Part shown: positions 10,378 through 20,022 of the stretch, piece after piece
How the letters are laid out: each line of letters begins with the position of its first letter
How positions within the stretch are numbered: the stretch's first letter is position 1
NCBI GenBank assembly: GCA_918026815.1
Contig: CAKJVC010000076.1
Coordinates: 1-24,870, forward strand
Source: Chalara sp. BL73
Taxonomy: Eukaryota; Ascomycota; Leotiomycetes; Helotiales
DNA: 24,870 nucleotides
Direction: 5' to 3'
Notes under the pieces: generated by a model
Databases searched by the model: none
Told to the model about the DNA's origin: nothing
Seen by the model: the letters and a program-made list of their open reading frames with translations, nothing else
Translations under genes and position numbers: made by a program

Positions 10378-10437
10378 GAGCGGCGTGAGGCCCGGTAGGC
10401 TCGCTTACACCGAGAACCCCTGGTGGATCATGGATCG
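10378..10437 (+). repeat. Repeat R2, copy a
   Basis: CGGCGTGAGGCCCGGTAGGC and the following CAC...GAGAAC...GGATC resemble CGGCCTGAGGCTCGGCAGGC at 18849, same orientation, with 17 of the first 20 bases equal and differences mostly C/T. Both copies follow a GTTAC-containing stretch. Probably an internal fragment of a retroelement; too short to classify. Confidence 0.4.
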
Positions 10438-10450
10438 TAGGGATTATAGC

Positions 10451-10472
10451 TATCTCTATCTCTATCTCTATT
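10451..10472. repeat. (TATCTC)n microsatellite
   Basis: About three and a half copies of the hexamer TATCTC (CTATCTCTATCTCTATCTCT). Simple-sequence repeat; no other meaning apparent. Confidence 0.8.
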
Positions 10473-10538
10473 AACGTGTAAGCTTTACGTCGCAAACGAA
10501 CTGCTAATAAAACTGTAAAGTCTAAACGAAGCTTTGTA

Positions 10539-10767
10539 ACGTACGGGGTAGCACTGGTAGCAGGACCTAGGGCTCGTTGGCTGATATGGTGTAATATGAA
10601 GTAGACTGATCACTGATTCTTCACTCAGAAGCGAAAGCGTTACAAGTTAGCCAAATAACTGATATTCAGATAACTATAAAAAGTTGAGCACGAAGCTCTT
10701 ATACTAGGAAATACGACTACTTATATACTATGCTAGTAGTTGAAGTCTTTTGTTCCGTCTGGAGTCC
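10539..10767 (-). repeat. Dispersed repeat R1, copy b (inverted relative to 3.3 kb)
   Basis: The reverse complement reads AGCATAGTATATAAGTAGTC, GAGCTTCGTGCTCAACTT, CTAACTTGTAACG, then ACCAACG-like and CTACCCCGTACGTTACA blocks, collinear with copy a at 3305-3800. It lacks about 270 bp present there between the CAACGRGCCC and CTACCCCG blocks. In the plus strand the unit 10539-10645 starts TGTAACG and ends CGTTACA, an inverted end pair of LTR type. Confidence 0.65.
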
Positions 10768-11100
10768 TGGACTCCCTGGAAGTCTCTAGACTTTTCCGGA
10801 ATTTATTAAGTAACGGGCCCAATCCTGGACCTGATTAAATACGCTACATAATACCTTATTAACGAGTGTACTGAGTTAGTGCCAAGCTCCTCTTGTTGCT
10901 AACTCCCGTGAGTGCTAATTCTATAAGCTGACAACTTCAGACAATGAATTAGAAATAGCAGGAGGAATATTGTAAACTGCGCCTGTGGTATCCATTAAGG
11001 ATTCTTGTAAAGTAATAACCAGCTTTATGCTCAAACAACCACTTGCAGTTGAAGAGCGGCCCGACCGAGCCGTAAAGGACTCCTAGGCTCATTTACAACA
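10768..11100. other. No gene seen
   Basis: AT-leaning spacer between repeat R1 copy b and the MFS relic. Contains short inverted GGAGTCCTGGACTCC (about 10761-10775). The missing N-terminal part of the MFS transporter is not recognisable here. Confidence 0.4.
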
Positions 11101-11102
11101 TG

Positions 11103-11716
11103 TGGAGTCCGTTATTAGCACTTTCCGTTTTTGGGAGTGCCGTAACCGCATAGCGGCCTTGGTAGTATCCGTTAAATTGCAGGCAGAATCATATTTGGTA
11201 CGGCAAAGTCATCGACCATGGTCATATTCGATCGAACGATCCAGGGCACAGGAGGTGCGCCTGAGGTTTCGTCCGAGGTCACCTTAACAGACATTACGAG
11301 TTTGAAAGAACGACCGCTTTATTTTGTTATCATGTCATTATTCTGGGCAGGCGCAGCAGTCGCAGGTCCACCTATTGGCGGTTCTCTTGCAGAATATTTA
11401 AGCTGGAGATGGTTGGCCTGGATTCTGCTCCAACTCATAGGTCTGTCCCTTATCCTGATTCCGCTTTTCTGGACTCTTCAGCGAGACACTGGCTCTGTAA
11501 TACAAAAAGCAAAATGTGTGGGCTGGGCAAAGATAGAGCTTTTCATTTGCGCCAGTTCGCTCATTGTGTTTCCTATTATCGCCGGAGGACAACTAATTCC
11601 ATGGCAGAGCGTTCAGGTCTGGGCAACGTTTTCCACTGAAATGGCATGCCTTGCTACTTTCTGTTGGATAGAGTACAAAGCGGTCGAGCCCATGCTACCG
11701 CTAAATTATACGTATA
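11103..11716 (+). pseudogene. MFS drug:H+ antiporter fragment (DHA2-like), broken
   Basis: Membrane transporter fragment that would export small molecules by proton exchange. From 11103 one frame reads WSPLLALSVFGSAVTA then stops. After a frame shift (11150-11190) the text [40 protein letters not shown] follows, then the antiporter motif C region [20 protein letters not shown] and [20 protein letters not shown]. Later helices run to a VEPMLPL segment. This covers roughly helices 3-8 of a 14-helix DHA2 carrier; the N-terminus and the last helices are missing. From about 11700 the frame passes without a break into a DUF1593 protein. The ATG at 11218 is internal to the family alignment and not a real start. 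Confidence 0.75.
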
Positions 11717-12291
11717 TCATGGAAGGCGATACACCATCTTTCCTCCCGCTGATTCAGAACGGCCTTGGTGATCCGGAACATCCTGAACTGGGTGGATAGG
11801 GAGTACGATACACTCTTGAAGATGCATCTGAGAAGTCAAAAGTTTACGCCAGCACAGCGGATCTCGTAGTGGGCATCAATGGTGACACATTCTACAGTCA
11901 GTTCGCTACTATTTGGCGATAGCGACCGGCTTTTTAACACGACTTTGCCGCTCGTATGACACAGATATTAGGCGGGTTCGAGTCAAACAACCATGCGCCA
12001 GCGGCGATAGCCAATGAGACTTATAGTCCACAGATTATAAAAATAAAGTATCAATAGGGCAATTCGATTATTTTTGATGCATCTGAGAGTTGGGACCCGG
12101 ATGGAGATGAATTGAAGTTTAAATGGTTGGACTACCGAGGCGTGATCCAACAATCGGTTGGCAATATCATTGATATAAGCAAGGATGTCACTATCCGTGC
12201 ATTGGATAGTAGAGGTAGTGGTGTTGAAATACTGCCTCACCGTAACATCGTCAATATTCATTCTATCAGATCTTTAGGGATAAAGTACTAA
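11717..12291 (+). pseudogene. DUF1593 (cellulose-binding/nucleoside-hydrolase-like) protein, C-terminal fragment with stops
   Basis: In the same frame as the MFS fragment the text changes to [20 protein letters not shown], then YTLEDASEKSKVYASTADLV, ATIWR, HDFAARM, and DASESWDPDGDELKFKWLDY. These are the conserved C-terminal blocks of DUF1593 proteins, usually secreted enzymes with a nucleoside-hydrolase-like catalytic half followed by a Ca-binding DPDGD-type Ig-like half. The catalytic half is absent. The frame ends at TAA 12289-12291 but contains stops at 11797 (TAG at an expected Trp), 11920 (TAG, expected Trp of WRWR), 11935 (TAA, expected Gln) and 12055 (TAG). All are reachable by one G-to-A or C-to-T transition, the pattern RIP leaves. 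No indels appear in this half. Confidence 0.75.
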
Positions 12292-12928
12292 CTCCTTCAG
12301 ACTATGCATGTATTCTTACACGTTCAAGATGTTCAATGTATGTCCCTGACGATATATCGGCGTTTTACTCTAAGTTCTGTTATATAGAATGAAGTATTGT
12401 GACTAGACTGCAGAAAATGGGTCCATTGGTACGGTTTCTGACTTTTGGACCTACTTAAAGGAGATTTATAATGCAAGGCCGTTTTACAGTCACTGATTAA
12501 CTGTGGTAGTTAGTCTGAATAAAGTAGGTGTAGTATATATAGCTAGTGTAGTTACTAGTAACAATGAACCGGTCTGTGGCACATGCCCGCCCAATTGGGG
12601 CACAGTTGGGCCGGAGATAGCAGTTGGTTGCTGGTGCTGGTGCATAGCCAATGCCTTGGCACGTGATTGTGACAGCAATACGCCTAATTTTAAGCAGACC
12701 AACTCTACTGTTTGCTGGCTACCGTAACACGCCTGTTCTGACAACCCGCCCGCATTTTTCTGAATAAACCGTTAGGCAAGGTTAGGCCTTGCTATAATGT
12801 TTTATGCAGATACAAAATTTAAAAGGAATATATAGTATGCTAAATGCTTGGTGAAACCAATTTAGAGTTTTCTTTGTGCTATTCTAATCTACTTTAACTG
12901 TATTGTTCTTCATGTGCTACCTCAAAAG
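12292..12928. other. No supported gene
   Basis: Spacer between the DUF1593 relic and the 3' end of the P450. The overlapping frames 12490-12744 (minus) and 12503-12727 (plus) have no family resemblance. A near-palindromic CCAATTGGGGCACAGTTGGG lies at about 12591-12610. Nothing else seen. Confidence 0.4.
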
Positions 12929-14737
12929 TCAAACTAGGCTCACGGTCCTTGGTTTCAGCCGTGCCTTCCAGGATCCTGTAGTAAATTGCATCGTGATATA
13001 CTGCCTGTAATCCACGTTCTGGCCAGGGACCTCTTCAATATCAAAGCGAGAAAGCACATTCGCTGTTACCATTCTCATTTCTGCCCATGCAAAACTGCTT
13101 CAATTAGCTCTGAAGTCCTTCCCAGTTAATATGGATCTTACTTAATACCAATACACGAATGTTTGCCACCCGAGAAAGGGTAGTATGCATCCATACTTAT
13201 GGGCAGTTAGCATTGCCTTGCCTGTTGTTAGTTGGGGGTTTTGAGCTCACTTAGGTGCTGGAGCGTCTCCTCTATCCTCAAGCCATCTCTCCGGCCAAAA
13301 CCTCTCCGCCTCAGGCCACCATTCTTCGTTTCTCATCAACGCTCTATAGCTCGCCGATACCACTGTATGCGGCGGCAGTTCATACCCACACAAATTCACC
13401 CAGCTGTTCCCCGTCCGCCGCCCCATTTCGCTCGCTATGGGGTGCAATCTTAAATTTTCTTTAATGCATGCATTCAGATACTCATACCTCGGGTCGGTGC
13501 GAATTGTTTTGCTAGTAATGATTTTTGAATTCCTGGCCAGAGGTGGGAGCGTGGATAGCAGTTTAGCCTTCACTACGGGATTGCGGGCAAGGGAAAGGAA
13601 GAGAGAGCCTAGCGTGCCGGATGTAGTTTCCGAACCAGCGAGCAGGATTTCAGAGCCTTGGTCGACGATATTTCGAGTAGACATCTTGACCCCTGTGTCC
13701 GGTTTTAAGCCCTCATCTATCAGGTGTTGGAGCAGGTCTGGGCGGGAAATTGAATTGGATAGTTTGCGTTTTTGGACGATTACGTCGATTGCCTGGATCT
13801 ATGTTAGGATTTATTTTGAGCAGGAAGAGAAGGCGGCGAGGGGAAGTGATTGGCACTTACTTTGATCATTTGGGCCGGCCAGTCGAATTCTAGATGAAGG
13901 CCGAAGGGACGAAGAAAGCGTTTGATGTAGACGACCTGAGGAGTCATAGTGAGCGATTTCAATTCGAAATTATATACTGGAAATGTACCTGGTATCTCCT
14001 GCTCAACCCGTTAAAAATAGCAGTAGGTATCGACTTCCACACCTGCTCTTCCACACCCTCTTCTGCTCCTTTCTCTGGATTCGTCTGGCCAAAGCCTTTT
14101 CCAAATGAGCTTTCTCCCATGATATCAAGCGCCACATTGTGCAAATCTTCCATAAAGTCTGTTTCTATGCCTGAGATGGAGGCTTGCAAGGGTTTTGCAT
14201 CTATAAGGTTTTGGTATTTGTTGATTAAGTCTTGGATGCAGTTTTGGAAGAGTGTTTCGAGGTTGTCAATGTAGGAGACTGTGAACGCGGGTGAGAGGAA
14301 GCGTTTAAGTCTCTTGTGTGGCTCATAGCGTCTACCGTAATAAGCATGAGGAAATTTCAATAGACAATATCAACTTACATTTCACCAAATAGCCCGGGAC
14401 TAGTTCTATCCCGTGATATTTCGGCATACATAGCTACTTTAGGCAAATCTTGCGTTACCAAGATTTGTTTTATTGCCTCTTTGTCCGAGATCCATACTTG
14501 ACGTGGGCCGAGGCGGACAATACTGCCATAACTTTTATGGCTTTTCTCTGCTAGCTTCCAGATTCTGCCTGTAGAGAAGCCGTAGCGAAGATGGACAGTA
14601 GTAAGTGGTGCATACCATGGTCCAGGGATTTGGGAAAGAGGCGAGAGGTAGGCTCTGAATGTCTTATAGATACGCAAGAGGAGGGAGAGAAGAAGCAAAA
14701 GAGCTATAGCGAGCCTGTAGCCGATAAATTCCATCAT
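12929..14737 (-). CDS. Cytochrome P450 monooxygenase, ER-anchored, six exons, 515 aa
   Basis: A heme-thiolate monooxygenase of the fungal microsomal type; substrate unknown. Exons: 14737-14379, 14331-13989, 13935-13861, 13798-13251, 13195-13142, 13097-12929; all five introns are GT-AG, 44-62 nt, and phases agree throughout (1548 nt, 515 aa, usual for the family). The N-terminus has a hydrophobic anchor (LAIALLLLLSLLLRI) followed by a Pro-rich hinge (SQIPGPWYAP). Later come the C-helix region HKRLKRFLSPAFTVSYID, the I-helix oxygen-binding motif LLAGSETTSG, the ExxR helix ENLRLHP, PERW, and across a spliced junction the heme-ligand loop YPFSGGKHSCIG with its Cys. No disrupting mutation seen. 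It is flanked by broken genes, making it the best-preserved enzyme of the left 15 kb. The exact CYP family cannot be set without a search. Confidence 0.92.
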
Positions 14738-16537
14738 GGGTTCATAGAAAAAGTAGTATGAAGGGATAATAGATCAGATTTTGAGCAGCTATATATTAGG
14801 ACCCGATCAAGAGAGTAGGTAATTCTGAGAAGAAAGAGAAATATGAAGCTCAGAAAGGTGTATGAGGAGGTAATAGAGGGGATAACTGTTGTTCTTAGGA
14901 AGATCTGGGGGTGGCCAGTGCTTCGATAGGCTGTATCAACTTAGCCCAAGAACTCCACATCTTGACTGGCCTCCTCCGGCTAAGGTAGGACGAGTAAGGT
15001 ATCTGTGTATTCCGTGATAATACCAGCTGTATTCCTTTTGCACATGCAGCTAATAAACGGAGCCGCCCAAGTTGACAAGTAAACTATGAGTAAAGCTTAT
15101 TTCATGCTCTACATCCTATACATTATGGATATGAAGATCTTATATAAATATAAGTTACTTTAAGTTTTAATTTGAATTTAAATTTGAACTAAAGCATTGC
15201 TTGACTAGTTGATTCATCAGCATATTATACCGTACTTTAAACTCAAGAAAATTCTTAATACTATTCAAGGAAAAGTCCAAGTACTATAAAGTGTGTAAGA
15301 TATAATTAATTTGTATTACTAAATAACAACTCGAACTTAAAAATGTTGCTAAGTAGAGCGTTAATTATGAAGCAGAGCTTTTTTGTATATTTTTATTTTT
15401 ATTTTATCAAAATAAAAGTATATACAGTAAATCGAAATACCAAAATTATTTAAATTATATTTGGAATGCATGAAATATTATATTAAACACTTTTAGTAAA
15501 AATCCTATTGTCGGAACGCATGTAAATAGATCACGTGAACCACATATCCCTTAGCAGGAAGATCACAACCCAATTGGTGGCTATGTGGACCCTGAATTGT
15601 CCTGTTTAGTGTAAGAACAAACAAACTTTTTCCCATTCCTGGATACTACAGTGTCCCCCACTTAATAATCAAGAAAAACAGGTTGTCTCCAATGTTATAG
15701 CAGGGATAATTTCACTAATTCCAAATTGGGGACAGGATAGTTTTAAATGACATGCGGCCATGCGACAGAAGCAAGGCTAGACAAGGGTTGAGTCCAGTCA
15801 ACAAGGAGAGATATTACACACAGTGATAAAAGGGGCCGTGTGTTCCTAGGGAGGATAGAAACTCAGTGAACTCCTACTTGAGGTACAAGTCATGCGTTTC
15901 CTGACCGCCACTCTATTAAAGTTTTTAGAAGCGCTGGAGAGCAAGCTGTTACAGTGAAGCACCAAGGGTTAGAAGTTTGAGTCCTAATCCCAAATGAGAT
16001 AAAGGTCCGTCCAAAAGTGAACTTTAATGTCATGAATCAGTGTTTCCGAATCTGCGTTGCGTTTCTATAACTATAAGGAATAAGTCAAAAACAACTGAGA
16101 AATAAGAGAAAGATAAGGGTATAAGATAATGTCTTAAAAGCGAATTACAATCACAGAATTACGAATGACGAAATGTTTGAAATGTATAACATGACCTGCC
16201 TCTATAAAGCAACGCGCGTAAATCTAGCACAATCCTTCTACTTCTAGCAAGATATTTTTTGTAAATGCCGAAAAGAAATCTTCCGAACCTGTTTGAAGGC
16301 GCATGAATGAAACATTACTATGCATGGAGAAGTTCTTCGGCCACCCTAACAATTCACAACAAAAAGTTTAATGGGCTAAAGTGACGAAAGTCCGAGGATG
16401 CGAAAGGATGAAAAGGTCACAATAAGGAATACCGGAGTGCAGGAAACACTAACACTAATTATCCGAGGTTTAGGCGGTTCACTCGGCATAAGTCACAGAT
16501 TAGAGTTTTATAGTATTACTAAACAGGGGGCACAATC
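14738..16537. other. Intergenic, includes AT-rich island
   Basis: Divergent intergenic region between the P450 and the flavin oxidoreductase. 15100-15520 is strongly AT-rich, with runs such as TTTTTATTTTTATTTTATC and an imperfect inverted repeat TATATTTTTATTTT...AAAATAAAAGTATATA around 15386-15426. No protein-like frame is visible. The composition fits an old RIP-degraded repeat, which is inference. Confidence 0.5.
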
Positions 16538-17845
16538 ATGAGGACCAGAGAATTTGAATATGTACTCCAGCAAAGACATGAGTCCTCTGTTACGCACACT
16601 GAGTCGCTACTTGGAGAACCCCACGCCTGGTATTCCGCGGTATTCTGCGGAGATCTCGCAATGGGCCAGAAACGTTTCCAAACAGTCCCTACTGGCACAC
16701 CTCTATCAACCCATCCGCCAACGCTATTCCAGCCGCTCCAAATCCGCAAAGTTACGTTCCACAATCGAATATGGCTATCACCTATGTGTATGTATTCCTC
16801 CTCTGATGGTCACTTGAACGACTTGCATCTCGTCCACTATGGAGGGTATGCACTGCGAGGTGCAGGTTTGACGATCATTGAAGCAACTGCGGTGCATCGC
16901 CACGGTAGAATCTCACCTAATGATGCAGGGATTTGGGATGATAGTCACGTTGCGGGCATTAAGAAAGTTGTTAACTTTGCACATTCTATTGGACAGAAGA
17001 TAGGAATTCAGCTAGGCCACGCTGGAAGGAAAGCCAGCACTGTTCCGCTGTGGAAGTTACCCCCGGGGGCTAGGAGCTCTGTTTCTGATGTGAGGGAAGG
17101 CGGGTGGCCTGAGGATGTGAAAGCTCCTAGTGCGGTTCGATTGGGTGATGGATTTGCTCTTCCTAAAGAATTGTCACTTGATGAGATAAAAGAAGTAGTT
17201 GAGCAGTTCGGTGCAGCTGCTAAGCGGGCGGTGGATGCTGATATAGATGTGATTGAGATACATGGCGCCCACGGATATCTTTTGTCCTCATTTTTGTCTG
17301 CTCTAAGCAATCTTCGACGCGATGAGTATGGCGGCTCTTTCGAAAATAGGACTCGACTACCGATCGAGGTCGTTCGAAAGATTCGTTCCGTCATTCCTGG
17401 AGGGATGCCGCTCTTCTATCGCATATCAGGCACGGAGTGGACAGAGTATCCGAATTCGTGGAAAATTGAAGACACTATCCGCTTCGCGAAGCTTCTAGCT
17501 GCTGAAGGCGTTGATTTGCTCACGGTCAGCTCAGGTGGCATGGATGCTAGTCAAAGAATATCAGCAGGACTGGATTATCAGGTGGAGCTTTGCAACCAGG
17601 TTAGAACAGCACTACTCCTAGCCAACATCTCATTGCTTGTCGGAGCCGTGGGTCGAGTCACCAATGGTGAGCATGCCAGAGGGATTGTTGAAGGTAACCC
17701 AGCAAAGGCGGATGTAGTTCTGGTGGGACGGCAGTTCTTGAGAGACCCATCGTGGATTTTGAATGTTGCAGCGCAGATGGGAGTTGATATGCAGTGGCCG
17801 CTGCAATATAAATTAGGAAAGCCAGGAACAGCAAGTCGTCTATAG
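16538..17845 (+). CDS. Old Yellow Enzyme family NADH:flavin oxidoreductase (YqjM-like), 435 aa
   Basis: A single uninterrupted frame encodes an FMN TIM-barrel ene-reductase that would reduce activated C=C bonds. Motifs: PTLFQPLQIRKVTFHNRIW at the barrel start, SPMCMYSS with Cys84 (the flavin-tuning Cys of the YqjM class), QLGHAGRKAS (159-167), the substrate-binding pair His242/His245 in IEIHGAHGYLLSSFL, the signature SNLRRDEYGGSFENR, and the FMN-phosphate loop VLVGRQFLRDP near the end. Family members usually read FLSPLSN; here Pro is Ala (FLSALSN). An in-frame TAA lies just upstream of the first ATG. The first 45 or so residues do not match the family, whereas the next frame reads ENPTPGIPRYS, resembling the family's N-terminus; a lost or gained base near 16640-16680 is possible. 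An internal ATG at 16661 is an alternative start. The catalytic domain is complete. Confidence 0.9.
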   Translation: MRTREFEYVLQQRHESSVTHTESLLGEPHAWYSAVFCGDLAMGQKRFQTVPTGTPLSTHPPTLFQPLQIRKVTFHNRIWLSPMCMYSSSDGHLNDLHLVHYGGYALRGAGLTIIEATAVHRHGRISPNDAGIWDDSHVAGIKKVVNFAHSIGQKIGIQLGHAGRKASTVPLWKLPPGARSSVSDVREGGWPEDVKAPSAVRLGDGFALPKELSLDEIKEVVEQFGAAAKRAVDADIDVIEIHGAHGYLLSSFLSALSNLRRDEYGGSFENRTRLPIEVVRKIRSVIPGGMPLFYRISGTEWTEYPNSWKIEDTIRFAKLLAAEGVDLLTVSSGGMDASQRISAGLDYQVELCNQVRTALLLANISLLVGAVGRVTNGEHARGIVEGNPAKADVVLVGRQFLRDPSWILNVAAQMGVDMQWPLQYKLGKPGTASRL

Positions 17846-18344
17846 CCATATCGGGTAGACCCGTTTGATTAAATGTGTTGAACTAATTCTGACATTTTAA
17901 ACGGAACATTATGTAGGCTTCGGCTGGCTAAGCTTACCTGAGCAATTAAAAAATATTAGGCAATCTATAAGTTGTGGATAGCATACACTTATGCGGCGGG
18001 ATCTACTAAGTAGGGCCAAGAACCTTGATCTGATTGCTGCAAACGCAGCCCGAGACTGAGGAAGTGAGATAGAAGGACCTGGTGTTGAACGGTATATAAG
18101 GCGCATTAACATTTCGGCAAGAAGCATGTGCTTTTTGCCGTTTCACATCTGGGTTCTATTTTACATCTTGGCGTGGGGTTGCCACATGGACCCTAGGCTC
18201 CGAAACCGAAGAAAAGACGCTAGAGGATATGCCTTTAGTAGGGTGTAGTCTTTCGACTCTTGGTATATACAGGTACTAGCGTTGTACCCTAACTGCTAGT
18301 ATAAAAGCGATAAACAAAAATATAGTAATGCTTACAGTATGTTG
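17846..18344. other. No supported gene
   Basis: Region downstream of the flavin oxidoreductase. The minus frame 17909-18127 has no recognisable content. No RNA gene or terminator motif identified. Confidence 0.4.
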
Positions 18345-18489
18345 TGTTGAGGACCATATATATCACGTGATCTCTCATGTGATCTGTGTGCGGAATAAGT
18401 TTGGTCTCAGCCTACAAAATGTATATAACACTTGTTGTTTTCTCTCTTAGATGAATCAAGGTTTCTCACTTCAATACCGTATTGCAACA
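18345..18489 (+). mobile_element. Probable Ty1/copia-type solo LTR
   Basis: The segment starts TGTTGAGGACC and ends TTGCAACA, giving TGTTG/CAACA terminal inverted ends. It contains ATCACGTGATC near its start, a GTATATAA box in the middle and a pyrimidine-rich, TTCAATACC-like tail, the arrangement usual in fungal copia LTRs. Length about 145 bp. Adjacent internal element sequence and a second LTR are absent, and I did not find a matching 5-bp target duplication (TGTTG versus AGTGC). Confidence 0.5.
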
Positions 18490-18559
18490 AGTGCAACCTT
18501 TAAGTCTGAAGCTCGACAAGCTCGCTTGCACAGAGAACTTATAGCTATCATGTGATGTA

Positions 18560-18720
18560 GTGTGAAGGAGTGCCGGCAAGGACTTTGGGATCCATGTGGT
18601 CCTAGGGGCTCCTGGGTGTTCGGCCATCGTGAAGGTCCTATATAAGTGTGTAATCGCCTTTAGCTAGGAGCTTTGTGCTAAATTCAAATAGTATTCTCAC
18701 AGCTGTTACCAGTAACTGCC
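18560..18720 (+). repeat. Diverged relative of repeat R1 (LTR-like promoter)
   Basis: CCTATATAAGTGTG at about 18639 followed by TAGGAGCTTTGTGCTAAATT parallels the TATATAAG...GGAGCTTCGTGCTCAACTT arrangement of R1 at 3.33 kb and 10.7 kb. Similarity is limited to these blocks, so this is a diverged copy or a related element. Confidence 0.4.
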
Positions 18721-18786
18721 TAAGCTATACGTAATACACCTACTTCTTGCCAGGCCAATCCAACCGTCAGCCCAGTGACTGTAACA

Positions 18787-18910
18787 TGCCGGTTCAGGGA
18801 AACGACGAGCATGTTGTTACGCGCAAGTAACCAAACTTAAGGACAGCATCGGCCTGAGGCTCGGCAGGCGAACACATGGAGAACACCCATTTCACGTGAC
18901 GGATCAGACA
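18787..18910 (+). repeat. Repeat R2, copy b, after inverted GTAACATGC/GCATGTTGTTAC
   Basis: TGTAACATGC at 18789 and GCATGTTGTTAC at 18818 form an interrupted inverted repeat. Directly after comes CGGCCTGAGGCTCGGCAGGC with GAGAACACCC, the second copy of the R2 stretch at 10.38 kb. This looks like an LTR edge with adjoining internal sequence; the element type is unresolved. Confidence 0.4.
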
Positions 18911-20022
18911 GAGCAGCAGAAAGATCAAAAGCTGATCCGACTAATCTAACCAATTTAACTGACTTCGAGCCACGAAAGTTCTATATACATAAAATAGCAT
19001 TTTTAAAATAAAAGTTTTGCGCTTAACTTGAATGGTATTTTTTTATAACAGCTTGTGAAGAAATGCACTCGTCGCAACAGTCCCTGAGGATAATGCATGT
19101 ATTTCTTGTCTAATATTAGCGGAAACGAACCCTGCAGCGCCCATAGCTCACGAAACAACCGTGCAAAGAACTTCGATTGTTCCTTCCCTGAACACCGCTC
19201 ACGCTCTGTCCAACTTAAAAACAGACCTCAACAAACATACACCGCAGCTGCCAGCAGCCACCATCAGCACTTCCTCACCTAGTCCCATAGCTTCATTCAA
19301 ATGATAGCAAAAGCCCTTCAGCTCTTAAACTTCATGTTCGGCGCCTAGTCCGATGGTTGGCAGGCGGAGAGGCAGCGAAAAGGTATTTGAGTGAATGGCA
19401 TGTATTCCCCCGCTTGCGAGAAGTGTAGCGTTGTAGGATAGCTCCTAGGTTTATTACGATTTTGAGAAATAGGATCGAAATTCCGGCGGAGGAGACAGTA
19501 CCAGAGTATTGGTGGCCGTGGATGAAGGATTGAGTGATGGTATGGGGAAAGCTGCCGCGCGCTTACATGGGGCATCGCTGCCACATAGGCGACGAGAAAT
19601 ATAACCACTTGTGAGCCTGCTCTAGATGTGGTTATTTACTTTTTAAGGCTTCCATTTGTGGACTTGAAGCGGAGGTTCTTGTTTGAAACAAGTTCATCTT
19701 AAGATTCGAATTTTTCCGATATAAGAGAGAAAAGCGACTTTGAGTTCTGCGAGCTTCATACAGGAGAGTTCACATGAATATTGAGGCTCTGAAGAACCAA
19801 GGAGTAAAAGTGGGCCCAACAGCCGATAGCCGACACTAACCCCAGATTCGCATGCACGCCCCCTGACAAAATGCTGACTGGTCTCAGGCGCTTCGGCTTG
19901 TGGGTAAGCTCAAGGTAACCTCCTTGACAACACATCCAAATATCAACACAACAGCTCATTTCTCACTCTTACACCAATGCTTCCACCATAATAAACCATT
20001 AGCCAGCTTCTCAACCGTCGTC
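18911..20022. other. No supported gene; promoter side of the PQ-loop gene
   Basis: Frames 19097-19282 (plus), 19345-19608 (minus) and 19756-19959 (minus) show no family resemblance. A Ser/Thr/Pro-biased open stretch (about 19115-19309, plus) could be translated but has no start or splice context I trust. The final 100 bases are rich in CAACA/CACTC, typical of a 5' leader before the ATG at 20023. Confidence 0.4.

Noticed and set aside
13232..13865. Several plus-strand frames over the P450
   Set aside because: They are antisense shadows of P450 exon 4, which carries the I-helix, ExxR and PERW motifs in frame.
15968..15995. tRNA-like B-box (GTTTGAGTCCTA)
   Set aside because: No matching A-box or cloverleaf arms around it.
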